From Dermacentor variabilis (Eukaryota > Arthropoda > Arachnida > Ixodida > Ixodidae), in the NCBI RefSeq assembly GCF_050947875.1, contig NC_134577.1, positions 72,791,139 through 72,855,138 of the forward strand: a stretch of 64,000 nucleotides of DNA. Direction: 5' to 3'. The notes beneath the pieces were generated by a model. That model did no database searches, had not been told where the DNA came from, and was given only the letters and a program-made list of their open reading frames with translations. The position numbers and the translations under genes were made by a program. Below are positions 21,622 to 32,245 of this stretch, piece by piece (position 1 is the stretch's first letter; each line of letters opens with the position of its first letter).

Positions 21622-21656
21622 GGTACATTACCTAGCTCTCAATAGCAATTTGGCAT

Positions 21657-22223
<567 letters not shown>

Positions 22224-22306
22224 CGAAATGCGAAAAACACCCATTGGGTGCAAATTAAAGACATGCGGGCAAAATTATTCTGGAGTCCCCCATTACGGCC
22301 TGTCCA
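22224..22306 (+). mobile_element. tRNA-derived SINE (family A), 3'-half fragment
   Basis: Matches the body of the complete copy at 53439-53675 from GCGAAATGCGAAAA.CACCC through TTAAAGA and GGAGTCCCCCATTACGG, with a short internal deletion. It lacks the tRNA-like head and the final tail, and it directly abuts gypsy relic 2. Confidence 0.75.
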
Positions 22307-22309
22307 GAT

Positions 22310-22950
22310 ATGGCACCTAAAATTCCAGATTTTAATTTGTCCACTGCTTACAGTCGCTTAAAACTTCATGTTCGACGAGCCTGCAGCTTCCTTGACACTA
22401 TTCCTTATTTTACTTTTGATGGCTGCTCTTCTATCGCCCCGACTTTTGACCCTATGGAAGAAGCCCATCGCATAGTTCAGCTCCCTACTTTAGCGTGCCT
22501 GGACTACTGAAAGTCCAGCTATCATTCGCGGCATAAAAATCTGTCATACGATAACGATGACAAAAGGATGTCTTTGGATGCTTAATCGTAAGTGCAGTCG
22601 GTGACTCAAGCTTCTATCCTGGTACATCGGAAATTTTGTCATCACCGACAGCCCCAAGTTGTTTGACCTACGCAACTGCTCTTCTCATACCTCGCGACTA
22701 ACGTTCCAACTAGACGCAGCTTGTTGACGTCACCCGCCTGAAGCGCTGTTATCCCTGTGACTCCGAGTGCAGGTGCGAGTAAACTGTCCAACGGGCTTAC
22801 GCTACTTAAGAGGTGGAATGCAAGAACGGAAGAAGGGCCGGACGAAGTGCACTTGTCTTTGAGGTGGCTCTGGATCGGCGCGACAACAATTTTTCATCAG
22901 TATCTCTCTAAATAAATGCGCCACATTGTGACAACACATCTATCTGGACG
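22310..22950 (+). mobile_element. Ty3/gypsy relic 2: integrase C-terminus and 3' LTR piece
   Basis: The plus frame 22310-22510 ends MEEAHRIVQLPTLACLDY, the helix after the integrase core. Shifted frames then give SRHKNLSYD, LLSWYIGNFVITD and, near 22728-22775, VDVTRLKRCYPCDSEC, closely matching VYVTHLKRCHLCDSEC of relic 1 (25925-26140, minus). Downstream, CTTGTCTTTGAGGTGG through TAAATAAATGCGCC (to about 22935) matches the LTR-like end of relic 1 at 29590-29700. Everything upstream of the integrase tail is missing. Confidence 0.72.
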
Positions 22951-23808
22951 TTGGACAATCTGCCCGCCGTTCGGAGGTATTGTTATTTGCTTTAAAACTG
23001 CTTGATCTCTGCCTTTCCATCAATTGTTTGTCTCTCCTGAAAACTGTCGAATAAAGAATATTAGTGATAAACGCCATCGGCTACATCGTTGCTCACACAC
23101 ACAAATCCCACAAGATTGCTCTTCCGCATGCCGTTGCACATTGAAGAGATCTACCTGCCATTGCTCAGCAATGGCTGATCAAATCAGAAATTTTTCCTGC
23201 AAGCATTGGGCCAGTGCATGCACAGCACTCAGCTGTTCTTCCTTCTCGAAGTACTTTTTTCACATTAGAGTGTGGAGATATTTTGCACTTCTGGGTTATG
23301 CAGGTTTTCTAATAATTAGTTTGCTTGCCTCATTCGGTATTTTTTTCCTAATTACAAGGTCTCGATGCCGTGCGCTTTGACGTAATAGCTTCCCGACAAA
23401 GATTATGATTTCTTTGCCACGTAGACGATAAGCCCTAAGTGTACGTAGCAAAAGGGCTGTAAGTTTATGTTATGATAAAATAATTTTAAATATAACGGCT
23501 GACTTTTATAGAAGGCGCCTGAGGTGAGTCATAGCCCGGCAGCATTGACGCACTCTGCTGCAACCGAAATCTGCAGTTAAACGCTGGAAGCAAACAAGTT
23601 TATCTTAAAATTAGTTGTTTGAAAGTGTGCTCCCTTGTGCAAGGCGTATTTCATGAAACTAAAGTTGCGCCACCGTGGATAGCCACCATAGCCGAAAACT
23701 CTGCCCGCTCGCATATTGCACGCGAGCTTGTTGTCCATCAGTTGGCGAAACAATGCCGCGTGTAAATATTGACTTACGAAAGTACAGCGTGAACCAATTT
23801 GGGCAGTC
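22951..23808. other. Non-genic stretch, one weak Cys-rich frame
   Basis: A plus frame ending at 23380 has a Cys-rich stretch and a hydrophobic segment (YAGFLIISLLASFGIFFLI). From its first ATG (23170) it is only 70 codons, with no splice or promoter context, so I do not call it a gene. No repeats recognised. Confidence 0.45.
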
Positions 23809-24045
23809 ATGAAGGCACCGAACCGCCCACACAGCTTCGCGTACCTGCATCTTCGTGTATTTAATGGTAATGTGGACAACGCCGATGACGTCTCCTCTTT
23901 CGGTGTAGCTGAAATGGAAAACAGCAATGCTGAATTCGAGAGCGCTTTGCCGTGTTCTTCCAGACTACAGGCTGAAAATGAAAGTGGTGGAGGAGATATA
24001 GGTCTAGATATTCCGAAATGCAAAGAAACGGAGCGTTGGGTGGTG
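23809..24045 (+). other. Exon-like open segment (low confidence)
   Basis: A plus frame from the ATG at 23809 has balanced, non-repetitive composition (Glu, Ser, Asn, Asp rich; NADDVSSFGVAEMEN and later LDIPKCKETERWV) and runs into GTGAGT at about 24040, a consensus splice donor. The region just upstream contains TTGGGCAG. The overlapping minus-strand frame (23577-24305, 242 codons) is longer but poor in acidic residues and has no motif; I consider it the shadow. No family recognised. Confidence 0.2.
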
Positions 24046-25239
24046 AGTGTCACGGGGAGCTTAGCGGCGGTCAAAACACAAAACAGAAACAAAAAGAGAA
24101 ATGGAAGCGTGGGAACCGAGCACGGAAAGGCATTTTCCTTAACTACAGCGCGGAGGCGCCAACGACGGTGTGATAACTGACCGTTCATGCACCACACTTT
24201 TTGCATGAATGGGGAGAATATGGCGAACGCGGCGCTATGCGATACACAGGCAACCAGATGAAAAGCCGTGGACGTACAGACAGTGAACGTGAGTTCATAG
24301 AGCAACGGAAAGGAACGGGGAAGGCGACTGCCGGGTGTGTTCTGGCGTCAGCCCCTGCTCGGCACTCTATTCTGGTTTCACAAAGAGCGCAGCAAACATC
24401 GGGTAGGAACCTGCGCTCGTATCGGTTCCTTCTTTTCTGCGGATGCTAGACCCTTTTGTTTCGCTACTGGCACGAGAAAAACGGAGTTGCGAATGCGAGG
24501 GTTCCAAACGGTACTTTGAATTTGAAAGGCACTTTATTGCCCCTGAAAATCTTTTTGACGGCTTGTGAGGGCTGCAGTAACAGTGCATCGACGTGGGAGG
24601 CAAAAATATAAAACGCGTGTCGGCTCAGTAGGGGTCCAAGAGAGTGCCATACACAAAACACCAAGAGATAGGGTGTGGTTGTTTTCCAATAGCACAGAGA
24701 TTTCTTCATGCAGCACAAGAGGAAGGGGTACGTAAATCGTGATTTTATAGGTGTTACACGGCAGTCAACTTACCCATCTTTTTCGCAATCACTGCTCAAT
24801 AAAGAAACTGTCCAGTGTTCGCGTGCGTTTGAGCTGCTTAACTTTGCTGAATTAGTAGCAACAATAAAATAAATTTCTAAGAACTTACGTTGGAAAAGTT
24901 TTTTTCTAGTATTCAAGAAACAATCAGAAAACGTTTTGTATCCTAAGGACTCTGTCAAACAAGTTCACATCACAAAGCATGGTCCCATAATCCCCGTATG
25001 CTGATGCCACATATCTTGCATGTCATGCTCGGTTAATGGAAAATATCGTAGTTTCTCCTCTAAGGCGTCGATTGCGATGACAAATTAGCAGGCAGCTATT
25101 CGAAATAAGGATAGCAGATTTATCGGCTGTATAAACTTGCAAACATTCACTTACTAACTACCAAGCATGGTGTCATTCGCGCAATAGCAAACATTAACGC
25201 ATCTCGCTCGATAACTTCGGAAACGAAACTGCCTGTCGT
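24046..25239. other. Non-genic stretch, nothing recognised
   Basis: Several short frames on both strands without motifs. The GC content rises toward 25240. Confidence 0.5.
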
Positions 25240-25590
25240 AACGATGGAGTGAGGAAGCGCGGCAGCAGCAGCGAGCGAATTGGATTTCATGCTGCATCTC
25301 CCTTCAACGGGAACACGAAGCGGGAAAAACACAGCACACATGAGGCTATCAGCACCCGGTGCACTCTTTCCCCAGTGCAGATCGCTTCCAGGATAGGGCC
25401 CAGGAGCCCATGCCATACGCAGGCGCCGCCGCAGTAGGACGCCCCAATCCCTCCCCCAGGCGCTTTGCGCGCGACGGAAGACGGCGCACTTCCTCCCCGC
25501 TTTCCTCCCTTCTGCGCGCGAGATTGAGCCACCATCGTCGGCTCACGTCAAATAAGCGTTGTGTCACTCACGAGCAGCCCGAGTGACCAG
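25240..25590. repeat. Dispersed repeat, shared with about 53095-53190
   Basis: GCAGCGAGCGAATT, CTTCAACGGGAAC, GAAGCGGGAA and CAGCACACATGAGGCTATCAGC here parallel GCAGCGAGCAAATT, CTTCAACGCGAAC, AAGCGCTGAGAA and CAGTGCAGAGAAACTACCAGC at 53095-53183, in the same order and spacing. The GC-rich part to 25590 has no counterpart there. Family unknown to me by name. Confidence 0.55.
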
Positions 25591-25924
25591 GCTGGTGCTA
25601 TTGGTGAAGCTAAATTGAAGTTGCGCCTAAAAACTATCGTGGTAACTTGGCATGTATATTAGACAAGAAATCTAAGGAGAACTCGGGTAATGTTTAATAG
25701 TAAAAAAATTGCTAGCAGTTGGTCGCTACAGGTAAATAACGTTCGGAATAAGTGAAGCACATTTATTTCAACCAAGTCATCACGGGCCGTCCAAATTATG
25801 AAAAGGAAGTCGATAGTTACAATGGAATGCAGTTGCTTACAGATTAATTGAAGATCCTCCTCTTCTTCCGTCCTTGCTGTCCTTGACTCCCTCGTTAAGA
25901 CGAATCCCACTGGGAGAGTAACTG

Positions 25925-26240
25925 TTACGTGCATTCAGAGTCACAGAGATGACAGCGCTTCAGGTGGGTGACGTAAACAAGCTGCATCTTCACAGAAGGA
26001 TAGCCAAGAGAAACGAGACGAGCAGTAGAATAGGTCACAACACTTAGGTGATCGGTGTAACGAGCCAGAAACTTTTGGCACAGGCTGCGCTTGCGAAGTG
26101 GCGTCCAACGCCATACCATGTCTTCTTTTTCGTACGACATGTTCTTATGCCGTGAATCGTAGGTGATTTTGGAGCGGTCCTGGAAAGCCAGCGTACAGAG
26201 CTGAGCTATGCGGCGTGCTTCCTCAACCCGGCAGAGACTT
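25925..26240 (-). pseudogene. gypsy integrase C-terminal domain remnant
   Basis: The frame 26140-25925 reads MSYEKEDMVWRWTPLRKRSLCQKFLARYT, the L-W-P-R-G-L-KF-RY-GPY pattern of the GPY/F module of gypsy integrases (the GPY itself is replaced by TDH), and ends VYVTHLKRCHLCDSECT. Upstream to about 26240, shifted frames give ARRIAQLCTLAFQDRSKITYDS-like residues. The catalytic core that should precede this is absent. Confidence 0.75.
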
Positions 26241-27311
26241 TGGGCGTTAGATCAGTTCGCATGAGGAGTAAAAGGCAGAATGGTCTCGAGGAAGAAAGCA
26301 GGATCTTCAGTTGATGAAACAAGGAATCGCAATCTGCCGTCCAGCTGAAAGGTTTATCGTTGCTCAACAACGAAGTCAGTGGGTAGGCAGTATCGGCAAA
26401 GTTGGGCAGGCAAGCAGAGACCCAAGGAACTTCTGAGCTTTCGTTGTGACTGCAGTAGTTTAAAGTCACTAACTGCAGCGACTTTTTGTGGGTCTTGTGG
26501 CACACCGTGCTTGTCCACTAGATGTGCAAGTACCAGCTCCTCTAGTTGGCCGAAGTGCCATTTCTTTGAGTTGAGTGTAAGGGAAGCTTCTTCAAGGCAC
26601 CTGAAAACAGCCTCAAGTCGATGATCGGGCTCTGCGAAAGTGCGGCCAAGAATGATGACGTGGTCAAGGCATTTCAGGCCACGCCATACGTTGCCCATAG
26701 ACCGTTCAAATGACGCTGGCGCTTTGCAGAGACCAAACGGCATGACGTCGAATTCAACCAAGCCGTCCGGTGTCGCGAGAACGGTTCTTTCTTTGTCAAC
26801 TGACCAGGGGTATCTGCCAGTATCGGATCTGAGGTGTACAGATAAAAATTAGGATGCGGCATGAAGACAGTCGATAGCGTCATCGATATGAGGAAGTGGA
26901 TGCACATCGTTTTTCTTCACAATTGAAACGCCAGTCGACACAAACGCTCCAGGACCTGCCTTTTTCACGAGGATGACCGGCGCAGTCCAAGGGCTAAAGG
27001 AACCTTAGATGATGCCCTTTGCTAGCATGTCGTCGGCCTCTTTTGGCAATGATCTTGCGCTCCTGCGCGGACACGCCGTATGGCTTCTCCCTTATGGGAT
27101 GCGCGGACCCCGTGTCGATACTGTGGCGAGATCGTACATTGGGGATGCGAATTTTGTTAGCGTTTTGCGCGAACTTACACAATGAATCGTGCTTGCTAAA
27201 GAAGCTGACCGGGCTTGACGAACCTCTGTAAACAGTGAATTGATCTTTTAGAAACGGCGACGAGCATTCAGGGACACCGGAGCCCGCCCCATCCGCTCGG
27301 GCTTCGTGCAA
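26206..27311 (-). pseudogene. gypsy reverse transcriptase remnant
   Basis: Frames in order: 27311-26994 (RHSIDTGSAHPIREKPYGVS and ERKIIAKR, the N-terminal fingers), 26907-26674 in shifted frames (PLPHIDD, SSIDLRS), and 26761-26354 (VMPFGLCKAPASFER, the diagnostic gypsy RT motif). Then CLDHVIILG replaces YLDDVIVF, with one catalytic Asp lost, followed by HFGQLEELVLAHLVDKHGV and the tether PNFADTAYPLTSLL...FSWTADCDSLFHQLK. From about 26250 the reading jumps to integrase C-terminal sequence. At least four frame breaks. Confidence 0.8.
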
Positions 27312-27323
27312 CGTGAATTCAGT

Positions 27324-27545
27324 TCTGGTGTTTAAGTGCCAAAACCACCATTTGATTGCGAGGCGTGCCCTAGTGGAGAACTGCGGAGTAATTTCGACAA
27401 CCAGGAGATCTTTAGCGTGACCTCAATACACGGGTGTTTTGCATTTTGTCCTCATCGAAATGCGGCGACCAGGCCAGAATTTGATCCTGAGACCTCGTGT
27501 CTAGCAGCGAAACTCCACAGCTACTAAGCCACCGTGGCAGGTGGT
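27324..27545 (-). mobile_element. tRNA-derived SINE (family A), full-length-like, inside gypsy relic 1
   Basis: The reverse complement reads CCACGGTGGCTTAGTAGCTG (box A region, about 27538-27519), GAGGTCTCAGGATCAAATTC (box B region), GCATTTCGATGAGGACAAAATGC, CACCCGTGTATTGAGGTC and TGGTTTTGGCACTTAAACAC. This is the same order as the copy at 53439-53675, with scattered substitutions. It separates protease from RT in the gypsy relic. I could not see a clear target duplication. Confidence 0.8.
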
Positions 27546-27826
27546 GGGACGTGTAATCAGTTAAAGCGTCTTTGTTGAGACTAGTATCGTCTTCGAAAGA
27601 GGCAAGTCGCATACCGATGCTTAGCACAACATGGTGGCAGGACAAATTTCACACCTACAGTGCAGTTGTTCCGCAGGCCAGAGAGTGGACGCATCGAGGT
27701 ACGAGAACACTTTTCTTCACACCGGTCGAAAGTCCAGAGTGAACAATAGTATCAAATGTATCGGTGTCAACACCGCAAGCAGCAACTACAACTCTGGATA
27801 AAGATAGTTCTGGTAAGACGGCATCT

Positions 27827-28214
27827 TCAACGACGACGAGAGTTCGTGAACAGGTAGCAGGTCGTTTGGCAAGAGGAGAGGGGAAAAGCTCCCCCGGTGC
27901 CCCCGTAAGCAGCGGTCCCACACTGTTGTAGGAAATGGAGGTCAAGAATTACGTTGTGAGTACATTTTGCAAACAGTGAAAATTCGGCTTGATACATGTT
28001 ATCCGAGACAAACGATGGTGATGCAAACACCAATAGGTTGGACCAACTCTCCATTCAGAGCAAAAAAAATATTAGCGTTATCCGAGCGAAACAACACTTT
28101 ACGACCTAGTCGGGTTTTAAAATCTAGGCTCATAAGGGAGACACTCGCGCCTGCTTCCACTAATGCCAAAGCAGCAACATTTTGCACTAAAACACGAATC
28201 TTGTTCTGAGACAT
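27827..28214 (-). pseudogene. gypsy aspartic protease remnant
   Basis: The frame 28214-27999 reads ALALVEAGASVSLMS: the retropepsin active site is normally V-D-T/S-G-A, so the catalytic Asp is Glu here (codon at 28157-28155). FALNGELVQPIGVC then corresponds to the flap and following strand. A shifted frame (28054-27827) gives AEFSLFAKCTHNVILDLHFLQQCG, matching the second psi-strand (ILG.DFL..). Confidence 0.72.
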
Positions 28215-28653
28215 TTAGACAGGCGGTAGCATGGGTGTGTAGCTGAAGATGACTGACGACCACACCTTCGTCGGTTTCGTCCCCTAGTTTCATGTTGGCG
28301 GTGACGTGAGGCGTCGTCGCGAAGATGGAGACTGCGTGAAGGCAGTGGCATCAATATCCTCACAGAACCTGGTGAGTGGCTACCGTAATTCGCCTGGTTG
28401 TCCGTCCTGCTTCGAGAGTCAGAGGGCCAGCGTATTCCGTCGTCATGCTAATTGCTAAGTAAATTAAAAGTACGCAGTCCTTCATAACACAATGGTGACG
28501 AGCGACGGCGATGAGGTCTAAATCGGGCGACGTGTCCACGAAGGATGCATTGGGCGCTCGCAGGACGCACTAAAATGTTAAGCAGAAGGATAACTGGCAC
28601 GGCCGTCCCAATCTTGAGGCGAGGGCTCTGCGTGAGTAACCATCGTGGTACTG

Positions 28654-29517
28654 TTAAGTGGGATGCGCTCTCATAGTAGAGCTTGGCCCTCTTGCACAAG
28701 ACGCGAAGTTGTAGGAATCTACGCGAGCGGTGGTGATGAACGTCTCTCCGAAGTCGCCGGAAGGAAAATGCGCTTGAACCCGAGGAGTCGAGAGGCAAAC
28801 CACCTCATGTCGGTCGAGCTCTTCGTGCACGACTTGCTGAATCACTGACGCGAGGTCGGATGGAGGTGGGACGACGTCAACACTGGCGACGTCCGTTAAG
28901 TAGGCCAGGCGGCCGAACTTCGGTGTGATATGCCGCGCTTTCATTGCTTCAATTGTGCGACAGTACTGAACTACGTCAGTTACGGACTCCAGACTGTCTT
29001 TCCTGATGATGAAGTGGTACACGTCCCCGGCGAATCCATTTAAAATATGACCAACTTTGCCCTCTTCTGTTATCAGAAGACCCGGGCTTTGCGCAAGTTT
29101 AGCACTTCCTTCGATACACGTGGTGCAGCTTTCACCGGGAACTTGAGCTTCCTACAATAGCTTTTGCTCTCCCCGCTTCTTTTTAGCTGTCAGGTGTCTG
29201 AAGCACTTCTTGATTTCGTCTACGAACTTCTCCCACGTTTTCAAGCTTCCTTTGTGGTTTCCAAGCAACAAAGATGTGGTTTACTCGAGGAAGAAGGCAA
29301 CGTTGTTAAGCTAGGCGGTGGCATTCCAGTCAACGAACCGACTTGCTCGTTCGTAGAAACTGAGCCATCCGTCTACGTGTTCCCCGCCTTTTCCGGCTAA
29401 AATCCGTGGCTCGATGTAAGGCTGCCATTGGGCGGTGAAAGAAGGTGGCGGGTTGTCCACTTCGAAAGCAATCACTGGTGGCAGACCGGCGATTCGGCGA
29501 CTTCGGCAAAGCTCCAT
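28654..29517 (-). pseudogene. gypsy gag remnant
   Basis: The frame 29517-29311 starts MELCRSRRIAGLPPVIAFEV and includes GKGGEHVDGWLSFYERASRF, the start of a capsid-like domain. The frame 29022-28654 reads YHFIIRKDSLESVTDVVQYC and RTIEAMKARHITPKFGRLA, matching the C-terminal part of gypsy capsid, then an acidic VVHEELDRHE segment. The intervening 29311-29022 is split by frameshifts. No CCHC nucleocapsid knuckle was seen. Confidence 0.65.
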
Positions 29518-29584
29518 GAATTACGCCTCAATGGTCAGTTCCTCGTCGCTCTTCGGGGGGACGCCATTGTTTTATACCGCACCT

Positions 29585-29710
29585 CCACCAAAACTCTCAC
29601 GATGGGGCGCATTTATTTAAAGACGAATTGATGTAATGGGGAAAAGGATTGGCGCGCCGAAACCAAACCGCTTCGAAGACAAGCGCACTTCGTGCTCCTA
29701 TTTTTCCGTG
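29585..29710 (-). repeat. 5' LTR end of gypsy relic 1
   Basis: The reverse complement gives CGAAGTGCGCTTGTCTTCGA, TTTCGGCGCGCCAA and TAAATAAATGCGCCCC, paralleling CGAAGTGCACTTGTCTTTGA, GATCGGCGCGACAA and TAAATAAATGCGCCAC of relic 2 at 22830-22935. The following GTTTTGGTGGAGGTGC is in the primer-binding-site position. The outer LTR boundary is not determined. Confidence 0.6.
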
Positions 29711-31873
29711 GTTGTTGCCGCTTTAGCGTAACACTGTAAACTAGTAGAAGTATGTGTCGACTCATTTCCCAGGCATATAATTAGACGACAACGGCAGCTG
29801 GTGTCTAACTTGATCAGGCTTGATCATAGGCCACTGCGTCTGAAGAAACTGCTGGGACCGTTGGACAATGTGCATCGTTTATGACGCCACTCGTAAAAGT
29901 TTTAGAAGGCAACTCATATCGTATGTAAATACTAGGATAATAAGTCCTTCTGTATTTCTACTTGATGAAAATGACAGTTTACGAATGTGCATTTTGTATG
30001 TGTAGACACTTGTATTTTTTTTCTTTTAGCGATTTTTGTATATGTAGTGCACCTCTAGTATTTTTCCTATTTATATTGTGCTCTTTTATACGTTGCCTTT
30101 TTTACCTTGGTGATGTTTTGCGATAGATTTCCGCGTTACTTATATGAAAAGAAGTACTCACGCCATTTGTAGGGATCAATAGCTCATCACTGATATCCAT
30201 CAAATTAACGATAGAACTAGGAGATTTCCTTGCACTCGATTTTTCAATACGAAGCAAGGCTGCCGAGTTAAAAGTGCGTATTCGGGCCCTTTTTTTCTGA
30301 TCGTCCGACTTGTCCTGACATTTCGTGTTGTCCGTGCTTACTGGACAGCCTATGGTGGTAATACTGCACTTATGTTTTTATGCCTTACCCGCTCCGCACC
30401 GCCGAAGTACTGCAATAGAGTTTTGTCCCACAAAATGTTGTCCCCCATCGAGTCATATAACCTACAGCCTGCATGGACACAATCGCATGCCTTGCTTTGA
30501 TGACGAATCTACCCTGCGTTCTAAATATACATCGTGCTAGAATTACTGAGATGGCAAGGGCGTCCGTTGTCCACTGCGCGGGAATTTTTGAACGTCGCCA
30601 TTTGGTCTATCCAATCCCAACGCGGAATGTCGAATGATACAAGCGCGCACATTGAGCGCTAGTAGGCGTATAAATCCAGGAAGCTGGGTTGCGAGATGCG
30701 CCACTACTGTATACGAATGCGCATTGCACAAGCACGCTATAATATGGCGGTCGTGCTTGGATGCGCTTCATATTATACGCCCGAAATGCGTACGAATGCG
30801 ATTCGTTCCCCCGACCACGCGCCACAGCTCTTGGGAGACATTTACACTGATAGACTCCAGAAAATGAACAAATCCACTGCACGTTGCACAGTATACAGGT
30901 GGGTTACGGTACACTAGAGGCGTTCCGTTCTGATCCCCGGGGGGGTGTTTTTTCTGCAACGCCGTTCTGCCCCCTCGAAGCCCGATACACCCTTCATGAG
31001 GGCGCGAAGCGGGCAGCCAAGCGTGCAGCGATAGCGCTGCCGCATTTTCCGCTCTATCACTCCTCTTCGTAGCAGGCCCCGCGCTCACCGTTTCTGAACA
31101 ACAGCGTTTTGTTCCAGATGATTTCGCTCCTTGTATTTCTCCCCAAGGTCTTACTTTTCCTACGTACATTACGTTTCATCAGCCTCGTAGCTTTCCTTTC
31201 AGTATTGCGTGTTGGTCCGAGCGTTTCGCAAGGTGGTGTGCTTGAGCACTGTCCTCGCCAGAGCCCGATAATACAGCGCGTTTCATTTCGGTTCGAAGCT
31301 TATAAAGCAGTACGTGGAGCCCACAGCGCAATTTAGCGTGTTTAGGTGTATTACCTGAATAAGTAGACGTTATTTGCGCGACGAATGAGAACTGGTGCGT
31401 AATTACTAATGTTTTATAATGAACTTTCACATTATTTGCTTGCAGGCACGTTTCTGAATTATGAAATTTAAAATGAGGAGCAGTGATGACTGATGTCTGA
31501 TCACTGACCCTCAAAAACATCAGTACACCTTTGCTGCCAGAATTCATCTTAACACTGCAATTTCATTCAAGTGATGGTCGTGAATGTAGTAACAGACTGC
31601 ACCCATGAGATACATGAAGAATTTCATATTATTTAATACTTGTAGTACCTTGGTGGCCCGCAAGCACCATCACTAGGCAATACGCCGATGCTGCTTCACT
31701 CAAATGGCGCACTTTTATAGGTAATATTTTCGCCAGTAGTACTGTGATGGGTAATATCGCCGACGCCAGACTTTTTCGCTCTTCGATATAGGCTTATAGT
31801 ATATTTTCTGATAACAGCCACATTTAAAAAGAATGCAGACTCCACCGCATCTGACAATGTATGGTTAAGTATA
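29711..31873. other. Non-genic stretch, nothing recognised
   Basis: T-rich at 29900-30130. GC-richer at 30900-31080, with short overlapping frames on both strands and no domains. No repeat boundary resolved. Confidence 0.5.
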
Positions 31874-32245
31874 CCCTCAAATTTAAGTTGGCTCACCCGT
31901 GGATTTCAATTGGCCCAAGATCAAATTTCAAGTTAGCCCATCCCCAAACTTCAAGTTCGCCCACCCCACACTTCAAGTTAGCCCACCCTACACTTCATGT
32001 CGCCCCACCCTATAGTTCATGTTGGCCCACCCTATACTTCAAGTTGGCCCACTCTACACTTCACCGGAAACTTCAAGTCGGCTCACCACCTAACTTAAGC
32101 TGTCCCACCCGAAATTTCAAGTTGGCCGAACCCCAAATTTCAAGTTGACCTACCTTCAAATTTCAAGCTTACCCAAACGCATATTTCAAGTTGAGCAAAC
32201 CTCGGATTTCAAGTTGACCCACCCTCAATTTTCAGTTGGCCCATT
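31874..32245. repeat. Minisatellite, 22-24 bp unit, about 16 diverged copies
   Basis: The unit is close to TTCAAGTTGGCCCACCCTACAC. The purest copies lie at about 31970-32060, with exactly 22-bp spacing; flanking copies vary in length and sequence, as expected for an old array. Because 22 is not a multiple of three, the open plus frame 31861-32148 is a rotating translation of the repeat (KLAHP, VAPPY, CWPT) and not a protein. Confidence 0.92.

Larger units (their letters stand above)
25650..29710 (-). mobile_element. Ty3/gypsy relic 1: LTRs, gag, protease, RT, deleted RH/IN, SINE insert
   Basis: Minus-strand order: 5' LTR end (about 29710-29585), gag (about 29517-28654), protease (about 28214-27827), a SINE insertion (27545-27324), RT (about 27311-26350), a fused remnant of the RT-RNase H tether (to about 26206), integrase C-terminus (26140-25925) and 3' LTR-like sequence (to about 25650). 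The length of about 4.1 kb is too short for a full element because RNase H and the integrase catalytic core are missing. Frameshifts and active-site substitutions occur in every domain. Host-element relationship: same family as relic 2. Confidence 0.8.

Noticed and set aside
22951..23380. Small Cys-rich membrane protein (23024-23380)
   Set aside because: The frame opens on TTG; from the first ATG only 70 codons remain, with no supporting context.
23577..24305. 242-codon minus frame
   Set aside because: Poor in acidic residues, no domain, overlapped by a more protein-like plus frame; open by composition.
31861..32148. 95-codon frame with repeated KLAHP units
   Set aside because: Rotating translation of the 22-bp minisatellite.
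31874..32245. CRISPR-like array
   Set aside because: Repeats are directly adjacent with no unique spacers, and the context is an animal genome.
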